Of a stretch of 64,000 bases of DNA, positions 38,930 to 52,038 are shown in pieces. Under the pieces are notes generated by a model that saw only the letters and a list, made by a program, of their open reading frames with translations, searched no databases and had not been told where the DNA came from. This DNA comes from Halotalea alkalilenta DSM 17697. GTDB taxonomy: Bacteria; Pseudomonadota; Gammaproteobacteria; Pseudomonadales; Halomonadaceae. Positions within the stretch are counted from its first letter, which is position 1; every line of letters begins with the position of its first letter. The position numbers and the translations under genes were made by a program. The stretch is taken from positions 62,001-126,000 of the forward strand of contig NZ_JHYY01000024.1 in the NCBI RefSeq assembly GCF_000621205.1, given 5' to 3'.

Positions 38930-39886
38930 ATGCCCGAGCGAATCGAACAGCAGTACATCATCCCCGAGGAGCTCAGCGGGCTGCGTGTCGACCAGGCCGC
39001 CGCCCAGCTGTTCGGAGATTTTTCTCGCGAACGCCTCAAGGCCTGGATCGGCGAAGGGGCTTTGACCCTCGATGGCGAGGCGGTCAAGCCGCGCGCCAAG
39101 GTGCTGCGCGGCCAGCTCCTGACGCTGTCCGCCGAACTGGAGCCCGCCGGCGACTGGGAGGCGCAGGACATCGCGCTCGAGATCCTGTTCGAGGATGAAG
39201 AGCTGCTGGTGATCGACAAACCGGCCGGCCTGGTGGTCCATCCCGCCGCCGGCAATCCCGACGGCACCCTGCTCAACGCCTTGCTCCATCACCTGCCGGA
39301 GCAGATCCAACTGGCGCGGGCGGGGATCGTCCATCGGCTCGACAAGGACACCAGCGGGCTGATGGTGGTGGCGAAGAGCCTGCTCGCTCAGCGTTCGCTG
39401 ATCGAGCAGCTCAAGGACAGGAGCGTGTCGCGCGAGTACGATGCAGTGGTGGTCGGTACGCCGATCTCCGGTGGCCGGGTGGACGCACCGATCGGTCGCC
39501 ATCCCAGGGACCGCAAGCGCCAGGCGGTGGTGGCGGGCGGCAAACCGGCGGTGACCCATTATCGGGTGGTGGAGCGCTATCGCGCCCACGCCCTGGTGCG
39601 CTGCAAGCTCGAGACCGGCCGTACCCACCAGATTCGTGTGCACATGGCGCATCGGCAGCTGCCGCTGGTCGGTGACCCGGTCTACGGCGGGCGGCTCAAG
39701 TTCCCCGCGGGCGCCTCCGAGGTGCTCAAGGAGCGGCTTCGCGGCTTCTCGCGCCAGGCCCTGCACGCGCGCCGATTGAGCATCCGGCATCCGGCGAGCG
39801 GCGAGACGCTGCGTTTCGAGGCGTCGCCGCCGGCGGATCTGCAAGACCTGATCGCCGCGCTCCGCGAGGACGCCGGCATCGTTTGA
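38930..39886 (+). CDS. rluD: 23S rRNA pseudouridine synthase RluD
   Basis: 318 residues: an N-terminal S4 domain (~residues 18-75), then the RluA-type catalytic domain with Asp138 in HRLDKDTSGLMVVAK. It modifies U1911, U1915 and U1917 of helix 69 in 23S rRNA. AGGAG lies 12 bases before ATG 38930. The stop overlaps an upstream TTG of pgeF; rluD-pgeF-clpB is a conserved order. Confidence 0.94.
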   Translation: MPERIEQQYIIPEELSGLRVDQAAAQLFGDFSRERLKAWIGEGALTLDGEAVKPRAKVLRGQLLTLSAELEPAGDWEAQDIALEILFEDEELLVIDKPAGLVVHPAAGNPDGTLLNALLHHLPEQIQLARAGIVHRLDKDTSGLMVVAKSLLAQRSLIEQLKDRSVSREYDAVVVGTPISGGRVDAPIGRHPRDRKRQAVVAGGKPAVTHYRVVERYRAHALVRCKLETGRTHQIRVHMAHRQLPLVGDPVYGGRLKFPAGASEVLKERLRGFSRQALHARRLSIRHPASGETLRFEASPPADLQDLIAALREDAGIV

Positions 39887-39918
39887 GCCCAGCGAGCGAC
39901 CTGCAAACGAGGACCAGG

Positions 39919-40704
39919 ATGATCAAAAGCGCCGTGTCGCATCAATTCGACCAGAGCGAGCCACGCATGCTCGTGCCCGACTGGCCCGCGCCGAGCACCG
40001 TGGGCGCCTTCGTCACCACGCGAGAGTTGGGTCCGAGCGCTCCACCGTTCGACGCTTTCAATGTCGCCGCCCACGTTGGCGACGACCCCGACACCGTCCA
40101 GGCCTGTCGGCGGGCTTTGTCACTGCGGATCAACGACCCCCGGCCGCTGCTCTGGCTCGAGCAGACCCACGGCTGCGAGGTGGCGACGAAGCTGCCGCCG
40201 GCAGGCGCCGCGCCACCGAAGGCCGATGCCGCTGTGGCGTTCGACCATGGCCACGCATGCGTAGTGATGACCGCAGACTGCCTGCCGGTGTTCTTCTGCG
40301 ATCGCGCGGGCACTCGAGTGGGCGTCGCCCACGCCGGCTGGCGCGGGCTCGCCGGCGGAGTGCTCGAGGCCACCGTGGCGGCGCTCGGCTGCCATCCTTC
40401 CGATCTGCTTGCCTGGCTGGGGCCTGCGATCTCCAACGCCCAGTACGAAGTCGGCCGGGAGGTGTTCGATGCCTTCGTCGCGCAGGACGCCGAGGCCGAG
40501 ACCGCCTTCGAGGTCAGTCCGTACCGGCTCGAGCACTACATGGCCGATCTCTACCGGCTGGCGCGGCTGCGCCTCGAGCGACTCGGGCTCGAATCGATCG
40601 GTGGCGGACACTTCTGCACCGCTTCGGATGCGCGTTTCTATTCATGGCGGCGCGACGATGGCCAGACCGGGCGCATGGCCAGCGTGATCTGGCTCAAGGG
40701 CTGA
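39919..40704 (+). CDS. pgeF: PgeF/YfiH-family purine nucleoside phosphorylase / peptidoglycan editing factor
   Basis: 261 residues, Cu/Zn-binding YfiH fold. Conserved motifs are LEQTHG, VMTADCLPVFFCD and VAHAGWRGLAGG, which hold the His/Cys metal ligands. Homologues act as purine nucleoside phosphorylase/adenosine deaminase (metazoan FAMIN) and prevent misuse of L-Ser in peptidoglycan in E. coli. ATG 39919 has GAGG 6 bases upstream; TTG 39883, overlapping rluD, is a possible longer start. Confidence 0.88.
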   Translation: MIKSAVSHQFDQSEPRMLVPDWPAPSTVGAFVTTRELGPSAPPFDAFNVAAHVGDDPDTVQACRRALSLRINDPRPLLWLEQTHGCEVATKLPPAGAAPPKADAAVAFDHGHACVVMTADCLPVFFCDRAGTRVGVAHAGWRGLAGGVLEATVAALGCHPSDLLAWLGPAISNAQYEVGREVFDAFVAQDAEAETAFEVSPYRLEHYMADLYRLARLRLERLGLESIGGGHFCTASDARFYSWRRDDGQTGRMASVIWLKG

Positions 40705-40752
40705 GTCCGCATCGAAAAATCCATCCTGCGGCGTTTTGTCAACCCCTCGCCG

Positions 40753-40780
40753 CTTGAAACTTCCCCGCTCGCCCTCATCA
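40753..40780 (+). promoter_or_regulatory. sigma-32 heat-shock promoter of clpB
   Basis: CTTGAAA (40753-40759), a 12-base spacer and CCCTCATCA (40772-40780) match the sigma-32 pattern CTTGAAA / CCCCAT-T closely, with the -35 element perfect. The start would be ~125 bases before clpB. Confidence 0.75.
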
Positions 40781-40909
40781 TGGTTTCTGTCACTTCCAGG
40801 ACCCGGCCCGCGCCGGGCCGAATCCCCGCTTCGCACCGCTGACGGTCCGCTCATCCCGAACTAAGCTTCGGATCAGCGCGATACGCCCAGGTGCCAAGGA
40901 GAAACCCGT

Positions 40910-43486
<2,577 letters not shown>

Positions 43487-43503
43487 GGCTGGAAACGCGG
43501 CGT

Positions 43504-43538
43504 GAAGGCCCCTGGACGATGATCGTCCAGGGGCCTTC
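43504..43538. terminator. bidirectional terminator between clpB and trehalase
   Basis: A 17-base perfect inverted repeat (43504-43520 and 43522-43538) with a one-base centre lies between convergent genes. The plus-strand side is followed by a weak T/C run. Confidence 0.75.
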
Positions 43539-43561
43539 GTCTTTCTGCGCCGCCGACTGAC

Positions 43562-45145
43562 TCAGGCGCAGTGGCCCGGGTGGTGTTCGGGATAGAGGGC
43601 CAGCAGCGCACTGAGCACGCCGTTGGTCCAGCCGAAGCCGTCCTGGGCGGGATACTCGCCGCCGCTGGCGGTGCCGCCGGTGACGACATCGTATTTTTCG
43701 ATCAGCTTGCGTCGGCGGTAGTAGTAATCGACGTTGCAGCCGATCCAGCGCCGCGCGATCTCGGCCGCCAGGTCGTGCTCGCCATAGTGGCGCAGACCGA
43801 TGACCGAGACCCATTGCAGCGGCGCCCAGCCGTTGGGTGCGTCCCACTGCTGGCCCGAGCGTATCGCGGTGGTCAGCAGGCCTCCGTCGGCGAGCAGCCG
43901 CGCCTCCAAGGTGGCCGCGGTGGCGCGCGCCTGGTCGGGCGTGGCGATCGCATAGTAGAGCGGATAGCAGCAGGCGGCGCTGAGTACGCCGGTGAGCTGG
44001 CACTCCCGCCAGAGCAGATCGCCGAAGACCCCCTGTTCCTCGTCCCAGAAATGGGCCAGCAGCGCATTGCGGCGCTGGATATGGCGCTCATGGTAGAACT
44101 CGGCGCGGTGGGCATGGCCGAGGCTTTCATGGATCTTGTAGAGCGTCGCTTCCAGATGATGGATCAGGCAGTTGAGATCGATCGGTGCGATCGCGGTGGT
44201 GCGGATCGTCGATAGCCGGTGATCGTCGGTCAGCCAGCGCGAAGTGAAGTCCCAGCCGCTCTCGCAGCCCGCGCGCAGATCGCGCCAGACCTGGCGCTCG
44301 TCTCGCTTTGGCGCCTCGTGGGCGGTCTCCAAATCCTCTCGGTAGGATTCGGGGCGCGGTTTGTCGGCATCGTCCCAATAGCGGTTGAGCAGCGCGCCGT
44401 CTGCGAGCCGCACCACCCGTCGGTGCGCTTCGCCCGGCGGCAGGTCGTCGGCGCCATCCATCCAGTAGGCGTACTCCGCTTCCAGCTGAGGCAGATAGAG
44501 GCGATAGGTCTCGGCTCCGTCGATCAGCGCGAGCAGGTCGACCATGTCGGCGAAGTAGGGCGGCTGCGAACGGCTGAGGAAGTAGTTGCGGTTGCCGTTG
44601 GGAATATGGCCGAACTCATCGATCAGGTAGGCGAAGTTGTTCACCATGTCGCGAATTAGGTCGAAGCGTGCGCTCTCCTGCAGGCCGAGAATGGTGAAGT
44701 AGGAATCCCAGTAGTAGATCTCATTGAACCGCCCGCCGGGCACCACGAAAGGGTAGGGCAGCTGCAGCCTCGAGGAGTAAGGGTTGTCGCTGGCCTGGGG
44801 GCGCCGGGTGAGGACGCCCCAGAGGGTGTCGATGTGGCTATTGATGCAGTCTTCGCCGAGGCGATCGCCCTGCTGGTGGCTGAGCTCGACATCCTCGGCA
44901 TCCTGAGGGGCGAAGTGGGTCTCGACGAAGCTACCAAGGGCCTCGTCGCTGGGCGAGCCGGCGGCCTGCAGCCGGGAGAACTCACGCAGCACCGCCTCTG
45001 GTGCGCCACGGGGGACCAGGTCGACGAAGGTCTTGCTGTCTTCGAACAGGCCGCGCCGTTGGACCTCGATGAACAGCTCGCCCCACAGCTCGTCGGGGGG
45101 CGGCGGAACGTTGGGAAGTTCCAGCTGCGTCGCTGCATCGATCAT
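43562..45145 (-). CDS. treF: alpha,alpha-trehalase (GH37), cytoplasmic TreF type
   Basis: 527 residues. Both GH37 signatures are present: PGGRFNEIYYWDSYF (residues ~147-161) and QWDAPNGWAPLQ (near 440). The DGADDLPPGEAHRR and ESGWDFTSRW segments match the family's catalytic barrel (the second carries the general-acid Asp region). No signal peptide is seen, so it is cytoplasmic TreF rather than periplasmic TreA. It splits trehalose to glucose, allowing turnover of this osmolyte. Confidence 0.93.
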   Translation of the reverse strand: MIDAATQLELPNVPPPPDELWGELFIEVQRRGLFEDSKTFVDLVPRGAPEAVLREFSRLQAAGSPSDEALGSFVETHFAPQDAEDVELSHQQGDRLGEDCINSHIDTLWGVLTRRPQASDNPYSSRLQLPYPFVVPGGRFNEIYYWDSYFTILGLQESARFDLIRDMVNNFAYLIDEFGHIPNGNRNYFLSRSQPPYFADMVDLLALIDGAETYRLYLPQLEAEYAYWMDGADDLPPGEAHRRVVRLADGALLNRYWDDADKPRPESYREDLETAHEAPKRDERQVWRDLRAGCESGWDFTSRWLTDDHRLSTIRTTAIAPIDLNCLIHHLEATLYKIHESLGHAHRAEFYHERHIQRRNALLAHFWDEEQGVFGDLLWRECQLTGVLSAACCYPLYYAIATPDQARATAATLEARLLADGGLLTTAIRSGQQWDAPNGWAPLQWVSVIGLRHYGEHDLAAEIARRWIGCNVDYYYRRRKLIEKYDVVTGGTASGGEYPAQDGFGWTNGVLSALLALYPEHHPGHCA

Positions 45146-45798
45146 GGCTATCCTCCAGGCGCGAAAGCGGGCTCGGGCGCTCGCTGTTCACGCCCGAGCC
45201 ATCATCTTAGCGCGTAGTACGAGAACGCTTCGACCAAAGTCAGGACCGGCAAGCGTCCGCTCAGCGGGGAGGGTCGATCCCGAGCCGGGAAAGGGAATAT
45301 TGTTTTGCAATATAATGCCTGGTTTTCATTGTATGGGGGATAATGTTTCCTTTTTTTGCGTTTTATTTGGGTAATCGTGCTTATGTTGTGCGCTTGGCGC
45401 GCTATATGTTGACACTTCCTTTGCGGTCGTAGAGTCTAGCAGCCTCCTGATTGCGAGCATGCTTGGCGAGCGGGCAATCCCCCCGCCAAGCATTGCAGCG
45501 GTTGACCGACCGTTCGCTCGTCAAAGGACCTATATCGGGCCACGGCGTCACCCGCCTTCCTCCCGAACAGCTCTCCCTCGGCCTTACGTACGAGAGAGCA
45601 GGCCCTACCGGGCCATGGGTGGCAAGCCGCGCGTCCCCAGTCTTGCGATGGCGGCACGCGCTCTTCCCCCACCCCAGGTCCAGCCATCGTGGCGATCAGG
45701 TGTCATGCGCCCAGGGCGTGTGACAGGCGGTCATCCGCCCTCGAACTCCGATGCGTACTGCATCGCGATTGCGATCGAGACCTCAAGAGGATTCATCC
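45146..45798. other. long intergenic region and structured leader upstream of ilvIH-ilvC
   Basis: No convincing gene. 45295-45420 is strongly AT-rich and includes a short palindrome, ATATTG...CAATAT, near 45298-45313. A plausible sigma-70 promoter is TTGACA (45409-45414), 15-base spacer, TAGAGT (45430-45435). Just downstream TGCTTGGCG (45460-45468) and CGCCAAGCA (45484-45492) form a strong hairpin without a U-tract. The leader would be ~360 bases. No Leu/Val/Ile-rich leader peptide was found, so classical attenuation is not shown. Confidence 0.45.
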
Positions 45799-47532
45799 GT
45801 GGAATTGCTTTCCGGCGCAGACATGATCGCGCGCTTTCTGAAAGACGAAGGCGTCGAGTACATCTATGGCTATCCGGGTGGCGCAGCGCTTCACATCTAC
45901 GATGCGCTGTTCCGTCAGGAAGCCGTCAAACACATCCTGGTTCGTCACGAACAGGCCGCCACCCACATGGCCGATGGCTACGCTCGCGCCACAGGCAAGC
46001 CCGGCGTGGTGCTGGTGACCTCAGGGCCCGGTGCGACCAATGCGGTAACCGGCATCGCCACCGCCTACATGGATTCGATCCCGATGGTAGTGCTGTGCGG
46101 CCAGGTCGCCAGCCACCTGATCGGCGAGGACGCCTTCCAGGAAACCGACATCATCGGCGTGACCCGGCCGATCGTGAAGCACAGCTTCTCGATCCGCCAT
46201 CCCTCGGACATCCCCACGGTGCTGAAGAAGGCGTTCTATATCGCCGCTTCGGGCCGTCCGGGGCCGGTGGTGGTCGACATTCCCAAGGATATGACCGCGC
46301 CGACCGAGCGCTACGAGTACGTCTATCCGAAGAAGGTCAAGATACGCTCCTACAATCCGGCGTTCCGCGGCCATGGCGGGCAGATCAAGAAGGCGATCGA
46401 GCTGATCCTCGAGGCGCGCCGGCCGGTGGTGTTCGCGGGCGGTGGCGTGATCACCGGGGAGGCGAGCGATGCGCTCACCGACCTCGCCAAGCGCTTGGGG
46501 CTGCCGGTGATCACCTCGCTGATGGGGATTGGCGCCTATCCCCAGAACGATCGCCAGTGCCTCGGCTGGCCCGGGATGCACGGCAGCTTCGAAGCCAACC
46601 AGGCGATGCATCACGCGGACCTGATCTTCTGCGTGGGTGCGCGCTTCGACGACCGGGTGACCAATAACGTCGCCAAGTTCTGCCCGACCGCCAAGATCAT
46701 CCACATCGACATCGATCCCAGCTCGATCTCCAAGACCGTGCCCACCGATGTACCGATCGTCGGTGCGGCTGCCAGCGTGCTCAACGAGATGCTCGGTCTG
46801 CTCGGCGATCGCGAGAAGGACGTCACCACGCGGGAGCAGCAGCTCGCGCCCTGGTGGGAGCGGATCGACGCCTGGCGTGCGAGCCGCGCTGGTCGGCTCT
46901 ACGAGCCCGCGGCCCAGGGCGAGCTGCTCAAGCCCCAGCAGGTGGTCGAGGCGGTGCACCGTGCGACCCAGGGCGATGCCTTCGTCGCCACCGACGTCGG
47001 CCAGCACCAGATGTTCGCGGCCCAGTACTACAAGTTCAACAAGCCCCATCGGTTCATCACCTCAGGCGGTCTCGGCACCATGGGCTTCGGCCTGCCCGCG
47101 GCGATGGGTGTGAAGCTCAACTTTCCCGAGGAGCAGGTAGTGCTGTTCACCGGCGAGAGCAGCTTCCAGATGATGATGCAGGAGCTCTCCACCTGCCGGC
47201 AGTTCGGCATCGCGGTGAAGATCGTCAACCTGAACAACCAGTCGCTCGGCATGGTGCGGCAGTGGCAAGACCTCAACTACAAGGCTCGCCACGCCCAGTC
47301 CTACATGGAATCGCTGCCGGACTTCCACAAGCTGTTCGAGGCCTACGGCTTCAAGGCGATTACCGTGACCCGTGCAGAGGAGCTCGAGGGCGCGCTCGAC
47401 GAGGCCTTCCGTGACACAAACGAGATGGTCTTCCTCGATATCCACGTCGACCCGCGCGAGCACGTCTACCCGATGCAGGTACCGCTCGGGGCGATGAACG
47501 ACATGCTGCTGTCCAAGACGGAGAGAACCTGA
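45799..47532 (+). CDS. ilvI: acetolactate synthase large subunit
   Basis: 577 residues, starting GTG 45799 (MELLSGADMIARFLKDEG) behind AGAGG. It condenses two pyruvates, or pyruvate plus 2-ketobutyrate, for valine/leucine/isoleucine synthesis. The catalytic Glu is in VRHEQAATHMADGYAR; FAD and ThDP domains follow. The ThDP motif, usually GDG/GEG ... NN, reads GESS ... NLNN (AGC codon at 47158), a Gly-to-Ser change. The gene is otherwise intact and shares one base with the ilvH start. Confidence 0.96.
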   Translation: MELLSGADMIARFLKDEGVEYIYGYPGGAALHIYDALFRQEAVKHILVRHEQAATHMADGYARATGKPGVVLVTSGPGATNAVTGIATAYMDSIPMVVLCGQVASHLIGEDAFQETDIIGVTRPIVKHSFSIRHPSDIPTVLKKAFYIAASGRPGPVVVDIPKDMTAPTERYEYVYPKKVKIRSYNPAFRGHGGQIKKAIELILEARRPVVFAGGGVITGEASDALTDLAKRLGLPVITSLMGIGAYPQNDRQCLGWPGMHGSFEANQAMHHADLIFCVGARFDDRVTNNVAKFCPTAKIIHIDIDPSSISKTVPTDVPIVGAAASVLNEMLGLLGDREKDVTTREQQLAPWWERIDAWRASRAGRLYEPAAQGELLKPQQVVEAVHRATQGDAFVATDVGQHQMFAAQYYKFNKPHRFITSGGLGTMGFGLPAAMGVKLNFPEEQVVLFTGESSFQMMMQELSTCRQFGIAVKIVNLNNQSLGMVRQWQDLNYKARHAQSYMESLPDFHKLFEAYGFKAITVTRAEELEGALDEAFRDTNEMVFLDIHVDPREHVYPMQVPLGAMNDMLLSKTERT

Positions 47533-48023
47533 TGCGCCACATCATCTCGATTCTGCTTGAGAACGAGCCCGGCGCGCTCTCCCGTGTGGTCGGCCTGTTC
47601 TCGCAGCGCAACTTCAATATCGAAACCCTCAACGTAGCGCCGACCGAGGACGCCAGCCTTTCACGGCTGACCGTCACCACCAACGGCGACGAACGGATCA
47701 TCGAGCAGATCACCAAGCACCTCAACAAGCTGATCGACGTGGTCAAGCTGGTCGACCTGACCGAGGGCGCCCACATCGAGCGCGAGTTGATGCTGGTCAA
47801 GCTCAAGGCGGTCGCCGGCGCACGCGAGGAGATCAAGCGCACCGTCGACATCTTCCGTGCGCAGATCGTCGACGTCACGCCCAGCGCCTACACGGTGCAG
47901 ATCACCGGTGACGCGTCGAAGCTCGATGGCTTCCTCCAGGCGATCGGGCCGGCCTCGGTGCTCGAGGTGGTGCGCTCCGGTGTCTCCGGTATCTCGCGCG
48001 GCGAGAAGACCCTGAGCCTTTGA
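47532..48023 (+). CDS. ilvH: acetolactate synthase small (regulatory) subunit
   Basis: 163 residues. An N-terminal ACT domain (MRHIISILLENEPGALSRVVGLFSQR...) binds valine for feedback control, and a C-terminal ACT-like domain follows. It forms a holoenzyme with IlvI. ATG 47532 overlaps the ilvI stop (TGATG). Confidence 0.96.
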   Translation: MRHIISILLENEPGALSRVVGLFSQRNFNIETLNVAPTEDASLSRLTVTTNGDERIIEQITKHLNKLIDVVKLVDLTEGAHIERELMLVKLKAVAGAREEIKRTVDIFRAQIVDVTPSAYTVQITGDASKLDGFLQAIGPASVLEVVRSGVSGISRGEKTLSL

Positions 48024-49115
<1,092 letters not shown>

Positions 49116-49144
49116 AAAAGCCCGGGCCACAGTCCGCGGTATCG

Positions 49145-49173
49145 AGGGCCGGCGCGCAAGCGTCGGCCCTTTT
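49145..49173 (+). terminator. intrinsic terminator after ilvC
   Basis: AGGGCCGGCGC-GCAA-GCGTCGGCCCT plus TTTT: an 11-bp stem with one G-U pair and a GNRA loop. A near copy recurs at 53117-53142. Confidence 0.88.
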
Positions 49174-49211
49174 GCGTGTCAAGAAGAGGGGGTGTGATGT
49201 CTTCGATGAAT

Positions 49212-49865
49212 TCAGGATGCCTTCTGCACCAAAAGCTGGATGGCAGCCGTAGTCACCCGCTCACGCTCGGTCGCGGTCAGGCTTTCGCTTTGGAGGAACA
49301 GTGTAGGTGCCACCATCGGTACGGAAATGGCGGTGATGACCATGCTGAAGACCAGGGCCGGATCCGTGCCGCCAATCACGCCCGCTTTCTGTGCAGCCTC
49401 GATGATTGGCAGGCAGAGCCTGCGAAAGGGAGTAACGACCCGCCGGTTCAGAAGAATCAGCCGCTCGTCAGGGTTGGTCGCCTCTTGCAATAGAAAGGAG
49501 GGTAGGGCCGGCATTTCGAAGCTGATTTGTGCGAACAGGGAAATGAAATCCTCCAACGCTTCTCTTGGACGTTGAGCCGAGCAGGCGATGAGTGCGCGGA
49601 TTTGCGGTTCGTAATCCTTCTGCCGTTCGGTGAGGCGATCGACGACGGCCATCCATAGGGCGCTCTTCGAGCCGAAATGACGTGCAATGAGTGCCGCGTC
49701 GACATCCGCTTCGGCCGCTAGTTTTCGTAACGACACGGCTTCGTAGCCATAACGTGCGAATGCCGGCATCGCCACGGTAAGAATGGCTTCCCGTCCCGAT
49801 GGGGCACCTGACGGACGGCGTCCGATGGCCCTGGCCGTGGGTTTCTTGGGTAAGGCGGTGTTCAA
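49212..49865 (-). CDS. TetR-family transcriptional regulator
   Basis: ~217 residues. The helix-turn-helix domain begins after a basic, Pro-rich leader (REAILTVAMPAFARYGYEAVSLRKLAAEADVDAALIARHFGSK in the family pattern), followed by an all-helical ligand domain. TTG 49865 is preferred because GAGG lies 8 bases upstream; GTG 49904 would add 13 residues behind a weaker site. It lies directly downstream of the CocE-like hydrolase, on the same strand, and probably controls the NmrA-hydrolase pair (inference). Confidence 0.85.
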   Translation of the reverse strand: MNTALPKKPTARAIGRRPSGAPSGREAILTVAMPAFARYGYEAVSLRKLAAEADVDAALIARHFGSKSALWMAVVDRLTERQKDYEPQIRALIACSAQRPREALEDFISLFAQISFEMPALPSFLLQEATNPDERLILLNRRVVTPFRRLCLPIIEAAQKAGVIGGTDPALVFSMVITAISVPMVAPTLFLQSESLTATERERVTTAAIQLLVQKAS

Positions 49866-49924
49866 GCGGCAGTCCTCGCTCCATTTTCTCCGAATTATGT
49901 GCACGGCCCTGCAAGTCCATCCAT

Positions 49925-51778
49925 TTACGAAGTCCTGACGACCGGTACCAGGAGGTGGCTGTCGTACTGACCACCCAGGTGGAAGACATGTTCTCCCTTG
50001 TTGCGACTCTGCGGTGTCGGCACGCGCTGTTGATTCACAAAAGGCGGGGAACTGGCTGCCGGGCCGCCGAGTTCCATCATCGGCACCTCGGTCCCTGGAA
50101 CGAACGTCGTCCCGACCGCCGGAATGCGTAAAACGCGGGTCCCGAATCCCATGTCGAAATTCGTTGGCGTGGGACGATAGGCTGCGATCCGCAGGAGCAG
50201 CTGCTCTCCAGGCCGATAGATCATCGACATGGGCCAGATCGCGATTTCAACTGCCACGATCTGACCTGGTGAGAGAGGATCCTCACGCCTATGCAGCAGA
50301 TACGGCTCCGAAGGAGTCGATCTCTCCTCATCCAGTTCTCTGTGCGAGACCCTGAGGAAACCGGTTGCGGCTACGCTTCCTTGCGCCCCTTCACCCAGCT
50401 GCCGGATGAACGGTTGGCCCTGGGCGTCACGTTTTTCGACCGTGACTGCCAGCTCCATGTCGTCCGAGCCTCTTGCCTCCACAAAAAGGCGTAGCTTCAT
50501 ATGACCGGTCAGCTCCGTCATCCTTGCGAAGACATGTCGGAATTCTATCAGACCGGGTGACTCGACGGCGTATGCGACTTCTTCTGCCGTTTGCTTCGGA
50601 GCGGGGTCCAGAGTCCCGTCCCGGGAGAGAAAAAGCTTGTCGTGTGTTGTGCACGGTAGCGGCCACTCGGCTTCTTCGCGGTCGACAATGTCCTCACCGC
50701 CTGGGTCAAGAACGCAGATCCGGACGCGCGGCGTTCGCTGCCAGCCGTTATCCTGGTCTTTCAGATAATGATCAAAGAAGCTCCGCAGCTCTTCGGTATA
50801 TATTGGGGTGTAATAATCAAGCCATTCGTTGGTGTTGTTGACTCGAAGCCATTTTTCTTTTGAGGAAATACGGCGATAACCCTCGAAGCTGCCATGGGTA
50901 TGGGCTGCATTCGTGTAGCTCGCGACGACGTAGGCCGGGATCTCGATCCGTTCCAGGCGTGCCTTTTTGTCTTCCCAGTAGGGGGACATGAGCGGCTCAT
51001 CGACAATCATCCGCGGCTGGTCCTCGACAAGATTCTTCCCAGCGAATGTCGCGATGATCGCTTCGGGGAAAGCGGGCATGGGGATACCCCCGCGGTTGCC
51101 TGACTCCCTGAAATGGTCGCTGAAGCCCTCCCAGGGAGCAATGGCGGTCAGATGCGGCGGCTTCTCCGCGGCGATGAACCATTGCGACACCGCGAGCCAG
51201 CTGTTGCCGCTCAGAGCTATCCGGCCCGAGCACCAGTGCTGCCGTGCAGCCCATTCGATGAAGTCGTATCCGTCTTCCGCCAGCTGACGTCCCCAGTAGC
51301 TGATGTTTCCTTCGGAAGCATAGGCTCCCCTTGGATCAGGATTCAGAACGACATAGCCATGCTCGACCCAGTAGGCAGGGTCGGGACCTTCGAATTTCTG
51401 CAGCTCCGAAACGAGAGATAGTGGCACTCCGGAACGCCCCGGGAGATCGTCAAGCCATTGTCCGCCGATCTCTTTCCCATAAGGACTCCAGGCGATGATC
51501 GCGGGGTATTGCCCGTCATCGACCGGCCGGAATATGTCCGTATAGATGGTAACGCCGTCGCGCAGCGTAAGCGGCACATCTCGTTCGAACAGGATATCGC
51601 AGGACAGAGGACGTGCGCCTTCACGCCGAATGGTCCCCTTTTTCAATATCGTTCTTTCTGGATGGAAACCTGGATAGCGTGCGCGAGGCGCGGTTGGAGG
51701 CAATGCTTTACGAAACGCTACGGGATAAGCATCATCCCCATAAATCCTGGATGGGATTTTGGTGTCGGCCGAGCTCAT
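49925..51778 (-). CDS. CocE/NonD-family serine hydrolase (peptidase S15-like)
   Basis: 617 residues. The alpha/beta-hydrolase core carries the nucleophile elbow in ALSGNSWLA (Ser193 within G-N-S-W), and WSPYGKE and NPDPRGAYASEG match the S15/CocE pattern. A jelly-roll C-terminal domain (XPD_C type) follows from about residue 370. Members hydrolyse esters or amides such as cocaine, beta-lactam esters or acyl dipeptides. No signal peptide. ATG 51778 has GGAG 9 bases upstream; ATG 51793 is the alternative. The substrate is unknown. Confidence 0.85.
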   Translation of the reverse strand: MSSADTKIPSRIYGDDAYPVAFRKALPPTAPRARYPGFHPERTILKKGTIRREGARPLSCDILFERDVPLTLRDGVTIYTDIFRPVDDGQYPAIIAWSPYGKEIGGQWLDDLPGRSGVPLSLVSELQKFEGPDPAYWVEHGYVVLNPDPRGAYASEGNISYWGRQLAEDGYDFIEWAARQHWCSGRIALSGNSWLAVSQWFIAAEKPPHLTAIAPWEGFSDHFRESGNRGGIPMPAFPEAIIATFAGKNLVEDQPRMIVDEPLMSPYWEDKKARLERIEIPAYVVASYTNAAHTHGSFEGYRRISSKEKWLRVNNTNEWLDYYTPIYTEELRSFFDHYLKDQDNGWQRTPRVRICVLDPGGEDIVDREEAEWPLPCTTHDKLFLSRDGTLDPAPKQTAEEVAYAVESPGLIEFRHVFARMTELTGHMKLRLFVEARGSDDMELAVTVEKRDAQGQPFIRQLGEGAQGSVAATGFLRVSHRELDEERSTPSEPYLLHRREDPLSPGQIVAVEIAIWPMSMIYRPGEQLLLRIAAYRPTPTNFDMGFGTRVLRIPAVGTTFVPGTEVPMMELGGPAASSPPFVNQQRVPTPQSRNKGEHVFHLGGQYDSHLLVPVVRTS

Positions 51779-52038
51779 TGGTCTGGTCTCCATTGTGCGC
51801 GGCCCTCTGCAGAAAAATTAAAGCCACGCTGACGTCATGATGAGTTCATCTCCGTCGTCGTCGCAGGATATTGACTTGGAAAGTGAGGCTTTTAGAAGCG
51901 ACGAAAGCAGTAGGCATGGAGCACCGTCTTGTCGAGTATTCTCCACAAGGCGGCACACCTATTCCTCCGGAGCGGATTGGGCACGATGAATGTCATCCCT
52001 GGGACCCGCTAGCCGGCCAGCCGATGACACGGATCCTC

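Noticed and set aside
45459..45798. Leader peptide for ilv attenuation
   Set aside because: Frames opening near 45459 contain no run of Leu, Val or Ile codons and no terminator/antiterminator pair was seen.
51794..52038. Possible small gene between the NmrA-like and CocE-like genes
   Set aside because: No frame with a ribosome site or family motif on either strand.
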